From Xanthobacter aminoxidans (GTDB lineage Bacteria; Pseudomonadota; Alphaproteobacteria; Rhizobiales; Xanthobacteraceae), in NCBI RefSeq assembly GCF_023571765.1, contig NZ_JAMJXC010000007.1:62001-126000 (forward strand): a stretch of DNA of 64,000 bases. Direction: 5' to 3'. How positions within the stretch are numbered: the stretch's first letter is position 1; each line of letters opens with the position of its first letter. The notes under the pieces are model-generated. The model did no database searches and was not told where the DNA came from. It saw only the letters and a program-made list of their open reading frames with translations. Positions 15,058 to 23,381 of the stretch are shown here, piece after piece. The position numbers and the translations under genes are program-made.

Positions 15058-17889
15058 ATGTCCCTCGTCCATGAAATCGACTACGGCACGCCGGCTTCCA
15101 AGTCGGAGAAGCTGGTCACGCTCACCATCGACGGCATGACCGTGCAGGTGCCGGAAGGCACTTCCATCATGCGCGCCGCGATGGAGGTGGGGAACCAGAT
15201 CCCCAAGCTCTGCGCCACCGACATGCTCGACGCCTTCGGCTCCTGCCGTCTGTGCCTCGTCGAGATCGAGGGCCGCAACGGCACCCCCGCCTCCTGCACC
15301 ACCCCCGTGGCGGACGGCATCGTGGTGAAGACCCAGACCGAGCGGCTCAAGAAGATCCGCAAGGGGGTGATGGAGCTCTACATCTCCGACCACCCGCTGG
15401 ACTGCCTGACCTGCTCCGCCAACGGCGATTGCGAGCTGCAGGACATGGCCGGCGTCGTCGGCCTGCGCGACGTGCGCTACGGCTACGAGGGCGAGAACCA
15501 CACGAAGCTCGGGAAGGACGAGTCCAACCCCTATTTCACCTATGAAAAGTCGAAGTGCATCGTCTGCAATCGCTGCGTCCGCGCCTGCGAGGAAGTGCAG
15601 GGCACGTTCGCGCTCACCATCTCCGGCCGTGGCTTCGACAGCCGCGTCTCGCCCGGCATGGACGAGAGCTTCCTCACCTCGGAGTGCGTCTCCTGCGGCG
15701 CCTGCGTGCAGTCCTGCCCGACCGCGACGCTGAACGAGAAGGCCATGTACAACATCGGCACCCCCGAGCATTCGGTGGTGACGACCTGCGCCTATTGCGG
15801 CGTCGGCTGCACGTTCAAGGCCGAGATGCGCGGCGACGAGCTGGTGCGCATGGTGCCCTACAAGGACGGCAAGGCGAACCGGGGCCATTCCTGCGTCAAG
15901 GGCCGCTTCGCCTATGGCTATGCCGTCCACCAGGACCGCATCCTGAAGCCCATGATCCGCTCCTCCATCCACGAGCCGTGGAAGGAAGTGAGCTATGAGG
16001 AGGCCATCGCCTACGCCGCCTCCGAGTTCAAGCGCATCCAGGAGAAGTACGGCAAGCGCTCGGTGGGTGGCATCACCTCCTCGCGCTGCACCAACGAGGA
16101 GACCTACCTCGTCCAGAAGCTGATCCGCGGCGGCTTCGGCAACAACAACGTGGACACCTGCGCCCGCGTCTGCCACTCGCCCACCGGCTACGGCCTGTCC
16201 GTGACCTACGGCACCTCGGCCGGCACGCAGGACTTTGACAGCATCGAAGAGTCCGACGTTGTGCTCATCATCGGCGCCAACCCGACCGACGGCCACCCGG
16301 TGTTCGGCTCGCGCCTCAAGAAGCGGCTGCGCCAGGGCGCCAAGCTCATCGTGGTGGACCCCCGCCGCACCGACGTGGTGCGCTCGCCCCACATCGAGGC
16401 GGCCTACCACCTGCCGCTGCGCCCCGGCACCAACGTGGCGATCGTGACGGCCATGGCCCACGTCATCGTCACCGAGGGTCTCGTCAACGAGCAGTTCGTG
16501 CGCGAGCGCTGCGACTGGGAGGAGTTCCAGGAATGGGCCGCCTTCGTCGCCGAGGAGCGCCACTCCCCCGAGGCGGTGGAGAAGTACACCGGTGTTCCGG
16601 CTGACGCGGTGCGCGGCGCCGCCCGGCTCTATGCCACCGGCGGCAACGGTGCGATCTATTACGGCCTGGGCGTGACCGAGCATTCGCAGGGCTCGACCAC
16701 CGTCATCGCCATTGCCAACCTCGCCATGGCCACCGGCAACATCGGCCGCAACGGCGTGGGCGTGAACCCGCTGCGTGGCCAGAACAACGTGCAGGGCTCG
16801 TGCGACATGGGCTCGTTCCCACACGAGCTGCCGGGCTACCGCCACATCTCGGACGACGCCACCCGCGCGTCCTTCGAAGCCCTGTGGGGCGTCGGGCTCG
16901 ACGACGAGCCGGGCCTGCGCATCCCCAACATGTTCGATGCGGCGGTCGAGGGCACCTACAAGGGCATGTACGTGCAGGGCGAGGACATCCTCCAGTCCGA
17001 CCCCGACACCAAGCATGTCTCGGCCGGCCTTGCCGCGCTGGAGTGCCTGGTGGTGCAGGACCTGTTCCTGAACGAGACCGCCAACTACGCCCACGTCTTC
17101 CTGCCGGGCTGCTCCTTCCTTGAGAAGGACGGCACCTTCACCAATGCCGAGCGCCGCATCCAGCGCATCCGCAAGGTCATGGCGCCGAAGAACGGCTATG
17201 CGGACTGGGAAGTCACCCAGATGCTGTCGAACGCCCTGGGCTTCCCCATGACCTACAGCCACCCCGGCGAGATCATGGACGAGATCGCGGCGCTGACGCC
17301 CTCGTTCGCCGGCGTGAACTACAAGCTGCTCGACGAGATGGGCTCGGTGCAGTGGCCCTGCAACGAGAAGGCGCCGGAAGGCACCCCGATCATGCACATC
17401 GGCGGCTTCGTGCGCGGCAAGGGCAAGTTCATGCTCACCGAGTACGTGCCCACCGACGAGAAGACCGGGCCGCGCTTCCCGCTGCTGCTCACCACCGGCC
17501 GCATCCTCAGCCAGTACAACGTGGGCGCCCAGACCCGGCGCACCGAGAACGTGGTCTGGCACCCGGAGGACGTGCTGGAGATCCATGCCCACGACGCCGA
17601 GGTCCGCGGCATCCGCGACGGCGACTTCGTGAAGCTGGACAGCCGCGCCGGCTCCACCTCGCTGCGCGCTGTGATCTCCGATCGCGTCGCCCCGGGCGTG
17701 GTCTACACCACCTTCCATCACCCGGTGACGCAGGCCAACGTGGTGACCACCGACTATTCGGACTGGGCCACCAACTGCCCCGAATACAAGGTGACGGCGG
17801 TGCAGGTCTCGCCCTCCAACGGCCCGACCCAGTGGCAGGAGGAGTACGAGAACCTCAGCCGCACCAGCCGCCGCATCGCGGCAGAGTGA
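15058..17889 (+). CDS. fdsA: Formate dehydrogenase alpha subunit FdsA (Mo-bisMGD catalytic)
   Basis: FdsA is the catalytic subunit that oxidises formate to CO2 at a molybdenum bis-MGD centre. Domains in order: an N-terminal [2Fe-2S] domain (C52, C63, C66, C80); a His-ligated [4Fe-4S] (H112, C116, C119, C125); two ferredoxin clusters (C167/170/173/177 and C210/213/216/220); and the proximal cluster of the molybdopterin domain starting at C244 (CAYCGVGC). The catalytic residue in DTCARVCHSP is Cys372 with His373, so no selenocysteine is used. At 943 residues it is full length. GGAGG precedes the ATG, 13 bp after fdsB. The enzyme is cytoplasmic and supplies NADH. Confidence 0.96.
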   Translation: MSLVHEIDYGTPASKSEKLVTLTIDGMTVQVPEGTSIMRAAMEVGNQIPKLCATDMLDAFGSCRLCLVEIEGRNGTPASCTTPVADGIVVKTQTERLKKIRKGVMELYISDHPLDCLTCSANGDCELQDMAGVVGLRDVRYGYEGENHTKLGKDESNPYFTYEKSKCIVCNRCVRACEEVQGTFALTISGRGFDSRVSPGMDESFLTSECVSCGACVQSCPTATLNEKAMYNIGTPEHSVVTTCAYCGVGCTFKAEMRGDELVRMVPYKDGKANRGHSCVKGRFAYGYAVHQDRILKPMIRSSIHEPWKEVSYEEAIAYAASEFKRIQEKYGKRSVGGITSSRCTNEETYLVQKLIRGGFGNNNVDTCARVCHSPTGYGLSVTYGTSAGTQDFDSIEESDVVLIIGANPTDGHPVFGSRLKKRLRQGAKLIVVDPRRTDVVRSPHIEAAYHLPLRPGTNVAIVTAMAHVIVTEGLVNEQFVRERCDWEEFQEWAAFVAEERHSPEAVEKYTGVPADAVRGAARLYATGGNGAIYYGLGVTEHSQGSTTVIAIANLAMATGNIGRNGVGVNPLRGQNNVQGSCDMGSFPHELPGYRHISDDATRASFEALWGVGLDDEPGLRIPNMFDAAVEGTYKGMYVQGEDILQSDPDTKHVSAGLAALECLVVQDLFLNETANYAHVFLPGCSFLEKDGTFTNAERRIQRIRKVMAPKNGYADWEVTQMLSNALGFPMTYSHPGEIMDEIAALTPSFAGVNYKLLDEMGSVQWPCNEKAPEGTPIMHIGGFVRGKGKFMLTEYVPTDEKTGPRFPLLLTTGRILSQYNVGAQTRRTENVVWHPEDVLEIHAHDAEVRGIRDGDFVKLDSRAGSTSLRAVISDRVAPGVVYTTFHHPVTQANVVTTDYSDWATNCPEYKVTAVQVSPSNGPTQWQEEYENLSRTSRRIAAE

Positions 17890-17958
17890 GGCGGCGACAA
17901 GCATAGGCTCCTCCCGGCTGCCCCCCGGCGGAGACAGGTGCCAGCCCCTCCCTTCGCG

Positions 17959-18078
17959 CTCCCTCTCCCCTTGCGGGAGAGGGCCGGGGTGAGGGGTTTC
18001 TACCGGCCTGGTACGGTGCCGGACGGAAAGGCCCTCCCCCCTCACCCCCAGCCCCTCTCCCGCAAGGGGAGAGGGGAG
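17959..18078. repeat. Interspersed palindromic repeat, family 1, copy a
   Basis: The left arm begins CTCCCTCTCCCCTTGCGGGA and runs to a GGGTGAGGGG end; the right arm, from about 18036 to 18078, is its near-perfect inverted complement, with a ~39-bp variable loop. A second copy lies at 55487-55614 with the same arms and a different loop. It sits in the spacer between fdsA and fdhD. The arms can also form smaller hairpins. Confidence 0.85.
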
Positions 18079-18135
18079 CCTAGGCGGAGCCGCCCCCTTC
18101 CAGCTGCCCTCGGGTGCCCCCATCTGAAGAATGCC

Positions 18136-19002
18136 ATGACCGACACCCCCGCCTGCCCGCTCCCCTCAGACCTCCCCGCGCCCCCTCCGGCGCGGCGGGT
18201 GGAGCGCGTGCAGCTGCGGGACGGGCAGGTCTCCTCCGGCACCCGGGCGGTGCCCGAGGAAGTGCCGGTCGCCCTCACCTTCAATGGCACCACCCATGCA
18301 GTGATGATGGCGAGCCCCACCGACATCGCCGCCTTCGCGCTGGGCTTTGCCCTCACCGAGGGCATCGTCGCGGCGAAGGAGGAGATCCTCTCCCGCGATG
18401 TGATCGTCGTCGATGAGGGCATCGAGGCGCGCATGTGGATCGCCGAGGAGAAGATGAAGCATCTCTCCGCCCGGCGCCGGGCGCTCGCCGGCCCCACCGG
18501 CTGCGGCCTGTGCGGGGTGGAAAGCCTCGCCGAGGCAGTGAAGCCCGCCGCCCATATCACCGCCACGGCCGTCTTCGCGCCGGACGTGGTGCTGGGCGCC
18601 ATGGCGACCCTCGGCCCGCTTCAGGCGCTGAACCGCGAGACCCGCGCGGTGCACGCCGCCGCCTATTTCGAACCCGGCCGGGGCATCCTAGCGCTGGCGG
18701 AGGATGTGGGCCGCCACAACGCCTTGGACAAGCTCGTCGGCATGGCCGCCGACGCCGGCTTCGACACCGCGCGGGGGCTGCTGCTGCTCACCAGCCGCGT
18801 CTCCATCGAGATGGTGCAGAAGGCGGCGGTGCTGGGCGTGGGCGTCATCGCCGCGGTGTCCGCCCCGACTTCGCTCGCCATCCGCACGGCAGAGGCTGCT
18901 GGCATCACCCTTGCCGCCATCGTGCGCGATGACGGCTTTGAGATTTTCACCCATCCCGGGCGCATCGCGCCCGCTTCATCGGAACGGGACCATGTCGCAT
19001 AA
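18136..19002 (+). CDS. fdhD: Formate dehydrogenase sulfurtransferase FdhD (FdsC)
   Basis: FdhD (called FdsC in fds operons) binds the bis-MGD cofactor and transfers sulfur to it before insertion into the catalytic subunit. The conserved cysteine pair C123-x-x-C126 is present in PTGCGLCGVES. Other family marks are AFALGFALTEGI, ILALAEDVGRHNALDK and LLTSRVSIEMVQKAA. The ATG at 18136 begins MTDTPACPLP; sequence upstream in the same frame is the palindromic repeat and not homologous. The gene overlaps fdsD by 11 bases. At 288 residues it has the normal length. Confidence 0.92.
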   Translation: MTDTPACPLPSDLPAPPPARRVERVQLRDGQVSSGTRAVPEEVPVALTFNGTTHAVMMASPTDIAAFALGFALTEGIVAAKEEILSRDVIVVDEGIEARMWIAEEKMKHLSARRRALAGPTGCGLCGVESLAEAVKPAAHITATAVFAPDVVLGAMATLGPLQALNRETRAVHAAAYFEPGRGILALAEDVGRHNALDKLVGMAADAGFDTARGLLLLTSRVSIEMVQKAAVLGVGVIAAVSAPTSLAIRTAEAAGITLAAIVRDDGFEIFTHPGRIAPASSERDHVA

Positions 19003-19222
19003 CTCCACCGAGAAGCTGGTCTATATGGCCAACCAGATCGCCACCGCCTTCGCCGCGCAGAAGCACGAGGCGGCTGTGGAGGCGACGCGCACGCACATCA
19101 AGAAGTTCTGGGACCCGCGCATGCGCTCCAAGATCGCCGAGCATGTGGCGCACGGCGGCGAGGGACTTCAGCCCATCGCCCGCGAGGCACTGGAAGGGTT
19201 GCAGGCGCCGAAGGCGGCCTGA
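18992..19222 (+). CDS. fdsD: Formate dehydrogenase delta subunit FdsD
   Basis: FdsD is the small subunit found at the end of fds operons, needed for full enzyme activity or assembly and without a cofactor. The 76 residues are helical and charged: LVYMANQIATAFAAQ, then the family core HIKKFWDPRMRSKIAEHV and a short Gly/Ala tail. The ATG at 18992 overlaps the end of fdhD by 11 bases in another frame, indicating coupling. A hairpin follows in the spacer before the convergent CDF exporter gene. Confidence 0.9.
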   Translation: MSHNSTEKLVYMANQIATAFAAQKHEAAVEATRTHIKKFWDPRMRSKIAEHVAHGGEGLQPIAREALEGLQAPKAA

Positions 19223-19231
19223 TTTCGCCCG

Positions 19232-19252
19232 TCGCCCGCCGCGTGCGGGCGA
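19232..19252. terminator. Hairpin between convergent fdsD and CDF exporter
   Basis: TCGCCCGC (19232-19239) and GCGGGCGA (19245-19252) form a perfect 8-bp stem with a 5-base loop in the 36-bp gap between convergent genes. T-runs on either side are short, so its strength is uncertain. Confidence 0.5.
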
Positions 19253-19258
19253 TCGGCT

Positions 19259-20248
19259 TTACACCACGTCCCTCGGCGCGAGGGCGCATTCCATGCGCCC
19301 CTCCTCCACCTGCAGCACCGGGTGGACGATGCCGAAGCGGGCTTTCAGCTCCGCGCACGTCTCCGACAGAAAATCATCGTCCAGCGTCGCGCCGGGCCGC
19401 ACCAGATGGGCGCTGAGCGCCACCGAGGTGGTGCTTAGGCCCCAGATGTGCAGGTCGTGCACCTCGCTCACGCCCGGCCGCGCGGCGAGATAGGCCTCCA
19501 CCTCCGCGGCGTCGACGCCCTCCGGCACCATGTCCATGGCGAGGTTCACGCTGTCCCGCAGCAGGCCCCATGTGCCGGCGATGATGGCGACGGAGATCGC
19601 CAGCGACACCACCGGGTCCAGCCACAGCCACCCGGTGAGCGCGATCACCGCACCGGCGATCACCACGCCCAGCGAGATCGCGCCGTCCGCCACCATGTGC
19701 ACGAACGCGCCCCGGACGTTCAGATCGCCCTTGCGCCCCGCCATGAACAAAAGCGCCGTGCCGATGTTCACGCCGACGCCCACCAGCGCCACCACCATCA
19801 CGATTCCGGTCTGGATCGGCTCGGGATCGGCGATCCGGCCGAAGGCTTCCAGGATGATGCCGCCGGTGGCGACCAGCAGCAGCGTCGCATTGGCGAGCGC
19901 GGCGAGGATGGAGGAACGACCGTAGCCGTAGGTGTGCTTCGCCGTCGGCGCCCGGCGCGACAGCCATGCGGCACCCCAGGCGAGCAGCAGGCCGAGCACG
20001 TCGGAGAGATTGTGGCCCGCATCCGCCAGAAGGGCGAGCGAGCCGGACATGAAGCCGAACCCTGCCTCGATGACGACGAAGCCGAGGTTCAGCCCGGCAC
20101 CGATGGCGAAGGCCCGCAGCGAATCCGGCGGGGCGTGGGAATGGCCGTGCCCGCCGTGGCCGTGCGAATGGCCGGCGTGGTCTTGGTCTTGGTCTTGGCT
20201 ATCGTGGTCGTCGTGATCGTGGCCGTGACCGCTCTGATGGGATGCCAT
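19259..20248 (-). CDS. Cation diffusion facilitator (zinc-type) exporter
   Basis: This CDF-family antiporter moves Zn2+ or similar divalent cations out of the cytoplasm. An N-terminal tail extremely rich in His and Asp (residues 3-38) binds metal. The six membrane segments follow, with the metal-site residues H79 and D83 (DAGHNLSD) and the second HxxxD in HMVADGAI. The cytoplasmic C-terminal domain has GVSEVHDLHIWGL. The ATG at 20248 has GGAGG upstream; an earlier in-frame start would add 11 poorly supported residues. The tail contains a DNA slippage tract with TCTTGG repeated three times. Zinc versus cobalt or cadmium cannot be decided from sequence. Confidence 0.9.
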   Translation of the reverse strand: MASHQSGHGHDHDDHDSQDQDQDHAGHSHGHGGHGHSHAPPDSLRAFAIGAGLNLGFVVIEAGFGFMSGSLALLADAGHNLSDVLGLLLAWGAAWLSRRAPTAKHTYGYGRSSILAALANATLLLVATGGIILEAFGRIADPEPIQTGIVMVVALVGVGVNIGTALLFMAGRKGDLNVRGAFVHMVADGAISLGVVIAGAVIALTGWLWLDPVVSLAISVAIIAGTWGLLRDSVNLAMDMVPEGVDAAEVEAYLAARPGVSEVHDLHIWGLSTTSVALSAHLVRPGATLDDDFLSETCAELKARFGIVHPVLQVEEGRMECALAPRDVV

Positions 20249-20328
20249 GCCGCGCCTCCACGCATTCGCGGCATCTTCCACAAGCGCCGGGCGATGTCAC
20301 GCCCGGCCGGCGCGACGCGAGCGCGCGC

Positions 20329-21102
20329 CTATGCGAGGAACGCCGAGACGGTCCGCACAAATGCCTCCGGCTGCTCGATGGCGGAGAGGTGCCCGCCCGG
20401 CAGGCGCGCCAGCTTCGCGCCGGGAATGGCCGCGGCGATGGCCTCGCCCCAGGCCGGTGGCGTCGAGCGATCGCCGTCGGAGACGATGACCAGCGTCTGG
20501 GTGGCGATGCGCGCCACGTCGGTGCGGAAATCCATGTCGCGCATGGCGGCGCTGGTGCCCATGTAGCCGGAAGGCTTCGTGCCCGTGACCATCGCACGGA
20601 CCTCCACCACGCGGGCGGGGCGCTGCGCCTTGAACTCGGACGTGAACCAGCTGTCGATGACGGAATCGGCGATGGGGCCGGTGCCGTCCTTGCGCACCGC
20701 CTTGATGCGGTGATCCCAGAAGCGCGCTGGGCCGGCATGGGCGGTGGTGTTGGACAGGATGAGCCGGGTGAGGCGCTGGGGCGCGTTCAGTGCCAGCCAC
20801 TGGCCCACCATGCCGCCCAGCGACAGGCCGCAGAAATCAGCGGCGGCGAGGTTCAGCCGGTCCATGATCGCCAGCACGTCGCGGCCGAGGTCGCCCATGG
20901 AATAGACCTGGTCGGGCGCGGCGCTCTCGCCATGGCCGCGGGCGTCGTAGCGGATGACGCGGCGGCCCGCGAACAGCGGCACCACCTCGTCCCACATGCC
21001 GAGCGTGCAGCCGAGGGAATGGGAGAGGATGAGCGGCGGCGCGCCCTCCGGCCCCGTCACCTCCACCCTGAACCGCTCCCCGGAGACCTCCAGCAGCGCC
21101 AC
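20329..21102 (-). CDS. Alpha/beta hydrolase, 3-oxoadipate enol-lactonase-like
   Basis: This 257-residue soluble alpha/beta hydrolase is closest to PcaD, which opens 3-oxoadipate enol-lactone in the beta-ketoadipate pathway. The oxyanion segment LILSHSLGCTLGMWDEV and RVIRYDARGHGES are PcaD-like. The nucleophile is S94 in CGLSLGGM, with the catalytic Asp in VSDGDRSTP and His in GGHLSAIEQP. I chose GTG at 21102 because GGGGAGG lies 6-8 bases before it and the family begins there; an upstream start at 21162 has no support. No other protocatechuate pathway genes are in the window, so the substrate is uncertain. Confidence 0.75.
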   Translation of the reverse strand: MALLEVSGERFRVEVTGPEGAPPLILSHSLGCTLGMWDEVVPLFAGRRVIRYDARGHGESAAPDQVYSMGDLGRDVLAIMDRLNLAAADFCGLSLGGMVGQWLALNAPQRLTRLILSNTTAHAGPARFWDHRIKAVRKDGTGPIADSVIDSWFTSEFKAQRPARVVEVRAMVTGTKPSGYMGTSAAMRDMDFRTDVARIATQTLVIVSDGDRSTPPAWGEAIAAAIPGAKLARLPGGHLSAIEQPEAFVRTVSAFLA

Positions 21103-21195
21103 GGCGCCCTCCCCTCTGGATTCAATATGCCAGAGGTGTAGCGCGTTCAGGGCCGGGCGCAAGCGTCCCGCTGGACGCCCGCGCCTGTCGCAGGC

Positions 21196-21582
21196 TCACT
21201 CGAGGTCGGTCTCGAAGATAGCCATGCGGAAGTTCTGCGTGGCCTTCCCCTTTTCCTCGTCCTTGGTGAGAGTGCCGATGGCATCATCGCCGAGATAGAC
21301 CTCGGCGGTGTCCTTGGACTTGGCGAAGGCGACCACCTTGAACTTCGGGTTGCCGAACTTGGTGCGGAGGTAGCTGGGAGCGTCCTTGTCCAGAACCGGC
21401 ATGCGGAAATGATAGGAAAGCTCGCCGTCCTCCTCGTCCTTGTCCAGAGTGCCGATCGCTTCCTCGCCGAGGAACACCTCGGCGCTGCCCTTCGGCTTCG
21501 CGCGGGCTGCCACGTTGATCTGCGGATTGTTGAAGAGGTTCCGCATATAACGCTGCACCTGCTCGATCTCGGTCTTGTCCAA
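21196..21582 (-). CDS. DUF3126 protein with internal tandem duplication
   Basis: DUF3126 proteins are small (about 70 residues) and of unknown function, typically beside cysE in Hyphomicrobiales, as here. This one has 128 residues and two consecutive copies. The first (about 12-66) contains YMRNLFNNPQINV, AEVFLGEEAIGTL and FRMPVLDKD; the second (about 71-126) contains YLRTKFGNPKFKV, AEVYLGDDAIGTL and FRMAIFETD. The repeats have diverged, so the duplication is not recent. The gene follows cysE by 68 bp on the same strand. A role linked to cysteine synthesis is only suggested by position. Confidence 0.85.
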   Translation of the reverse strand: MDKTEIEQVQRYMRNLFNNPQINVAARAKPKGSAEVFLGEEAIGTLDKDEEDGELSYHFRMPVLDKDAPSYLRTKFGNPKFKVVAFAKSKDTAEVYLGDDAIGTLTKDEEKGKATQNFRMAIFETDLE

Positions 21583-21650
21583 GGGGTGTCCTCCTGAGAG
21601 CGGATGGCCGCCTTATGGCCGCCATCGGGTGCGCGTTCAAGCCGGCGGGG

Positions 21651-22550
21651 TCAGATGTCCGCACCGGACCAGATGTTGTCCTCGAACATCTGGTCCATGG
21701 AGCGCGAAGGCTCGGCGCAGCCGGCCTCGCCCACCACCTTGGCCGGGATGCCGGCGACGGTCGAATTGCGCGGCACCGGCTTCAGCACCACGGAGCCGGC
21801 GGCGACACGGGCGCAGCGGCCCACCTCGATATTGCCGAGCACCTTGGCGCCGGCGCCGATGAGCACGCCGCGGCGGATCTTGGGATGGCGGTCGCCGCTT
21901 TCCTTGCCGGTGCCGCCCAGCGTCACGCCCTGGAGGATGGAAACGTCATCCTCGATCACCGCCGTCGCGCCGATGACGATGCCGGTGGCATGGTCGAAGA
22001 ACACGCCGCGGCCCATGGGCACCTGGGGATGGATGTCCACGGCGAAGACGGACGACGCGCGGCTCTGGAGGTAGAGCGCGAAATCCTTGTGCCCGTTGTT
22101 CCACAGAAAGTGGGCGAGCCGGTGCGACTGGATGGCGTGGAAGCCCTTGAAATAGAGCACCGGATCCAGCGTGCGGTCGGCGGCGGGGTCGCGGTCCACC
22201 ACGGCCATCACGTCGGCGCGCAGGGCCTGGGAGATGTCCTTGTCCCGGGCCACCGCATCGAGCCAGGCGGCGCGGATGGCGGAGCCCGGCAGGTCGGTGT
22301 CGCCGAGACGGGCGGCGATGCGCTCGCCGATCACGGCTTCGAGGCTGGGCTGGCCGAGGATGGCGCTGGTGAAGAATCCGGCGAGCAGCGGCTCGCGCTC
22401 GGCGGCCTCCTCGGCCTCGTTGCGCAGGCGCGCCCATACGGGGTCCACCACATCGTGCCAGCGCTCGGTGCCAAGGCGCGTCACGCGCGGCACGGCAGTC
22501 TCCGGCACCTGTGAAACCGGTACCTGCGACACCATCGGCAATTGCGGCAT
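21651..22550 (-). CDS. cysE: Serine O-acetyltransferase CysE
   Basis: CysE acetylates L-serine with acetyl-CoA to give O-acetylserine, the first step of cysteine synthesis. The helical N-terminal domain (about 25-150) contains DPVLYFKGFHAIQSHRLAH. The left-handed beta-helix of hexapeptide repeats includes the catalytic segment DIHPQVPMGRGVFFDHATG, GGTGKESGDRHPKI and VAGIPAKVVG. At 299 residues it is slightly long because of a 20-residue Pro/Val-rich N-terminus. GAGGAGG precedes the ATG. The Cys-containing C-terminal tail after the helix is typical of feedback-sensitive forms. Cytoplasmic; assignment secure. Confidence 0.95.
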   Translation of the reverse strand: MPQLPMVSQVPVSQVPETAVPRVTRLGTERWHDVVDPVWARLRNEAEEAAEREPLLAGFFTSAILGQPSLEAVIGERIAARLGDTDLPGSAIRAAWLDAVARDKDISQALRADVMAVVDRDPAADRTLDPVLYFKGFHAIQSHRLAHFLWNNGHKDFALYLQSRASSVFAVDIHPQVPMGRGVFFDHATGIVIGATAVIEDDVSILQGVTLGGTGKESGDRHPKIRRGVLIGAGAKVLGNIEVGRCARVAAGSVVLKPVPRNSTVAGIPAKVVGEAGCAEPSRSMDQMFEDNIWSGADI

Positions 22551-22628
22551 CTCTGCCTCCTCGGGGATCAGACTTGCCCCTGTTCTAGCACATGCTGCGG
22601 CGAGGCGAGAGGTTCCCGCCGGCCAGCG

Positions 22629-23381
22629 TCAAGGGCGCGCCTTCAGGAAGTCGAGAGCGCCCTGCTTGAACACCTTGTCACCCACGGCGGGATTGTGGTC
22701 GCGGTTGGGAATGTCGAGCTGGGTGCCGTCCGGCAGCAGCGCCACCAGCGGCGCAGCGGCGCCGGCCACCGCATCGCGGGTGCCGATGGCGACCATCACC
22801 GGCTGGAAGATGCGCCCCACCTCCTCGCGCGTCAGCACCTGCCGCGAGCCGCGGATGCAGGCGGCGAGTGCCTTCAGGTCCGCCTTGTTGGCATCGGCGA
22901 AGGCGCGGAACATGCGGCCCATGGGGTCCGCGACGTCGTCGAGGCTCGGCGCCTCCAGCGCGTCTGCCACCGTCTGCGGCAGGCCCGCGCCTTCCACGAG
23001 GTGGATGCCGAGACCGCCGAAGATGGCCGAGCGCACCGCATGGGGAAAATGCAGCGCCATCTGGGCGGCGACCCGCGCGCCCATGGAATAGCCGATCACG
23101 TCCGCCCGCTCGAGGCCGAGATGCCGGAGCAGGTTGTGGGCGTCCTCCGCCATCAGGCGGGTGTCGTAGAGGGCGGGATCGTAGAGCTTTTCGGATTCCC
23201 CATGGCCGCGATGGTCGAAGGCGATGACGCGATAGCCCGCCTCGGTGAGCGTCTTGGTCCAGGAGGGGCCGACCCAGTTGATCTCCTTGGTGGAGGCGAA
23301 GCCGTGGATCAGGAGGACCGGCTCGCCGGCACCCTGATCGAGATAGGCGATATCGACACCGTCGGAGGAGAAATGGGGCAT
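22629..23381 (-). CDS. Alpha/beta hydrolase
   Basis: This is a 250-residue soluble alpha/beta hydrolase. It has the HGFAS oxyanion segment, YRVIAFDHRGHGES, the nucleophile elbow GYSMGAR with S99 and a C-terminal NRDHN that supplies the histidine. It lacks a signal peptide. The substrate cannot be named from sequence. The ATG at 23381 lies 73 bp inside the end of the upstream membrane-protein gene in another frame, so the two are probably co-transcribed and translationally coupled. It is followed by cysE. Confidence 0.8.
   Translation of the reverse strand: MPHFSSDGVDIAYLDQGAGEPVLLIHGFASTKEINWVGPSWTKTLTEAGYRVIAFDHRGHGESEKLYDPALYDTRLMAEDAHNLLRHLGLERADVIGYSMGARVAAQMALHFPHAVRSAIFGGLGIHLVEGAGLPQTVADALEAPSLDDVADPMGRMFRAFADANKADLKALAACIRGSRQVLTREEVGRIFQPVMVAIGTRDAVAGAAAPLVALLPDGTQLDIPNRDHNPAVGDKVFKQGALDFLKARP

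Noticed and set aside
15058-17889. Selenocysteine in FdsA
   Set aside because: The active-site codon at 16171-16173 is TGC (cysteine), so no in-frame TGA is involved.
17959-18078. Family-1 and family-2 repeats as CRISPR repeats or insertion sequences
   Set aside because: They are single palindromic units with variable loops, not regularly spaced repeats, and carry no transposase or target duplication that I can see.
14986-18123. 1045-codon open frame antisense to fdsB/fdsA
   Set aside because: It has no domain, lies wholly opposite conserved fds genes and reflects third-position GC bias that removes stops in the antisense frame.
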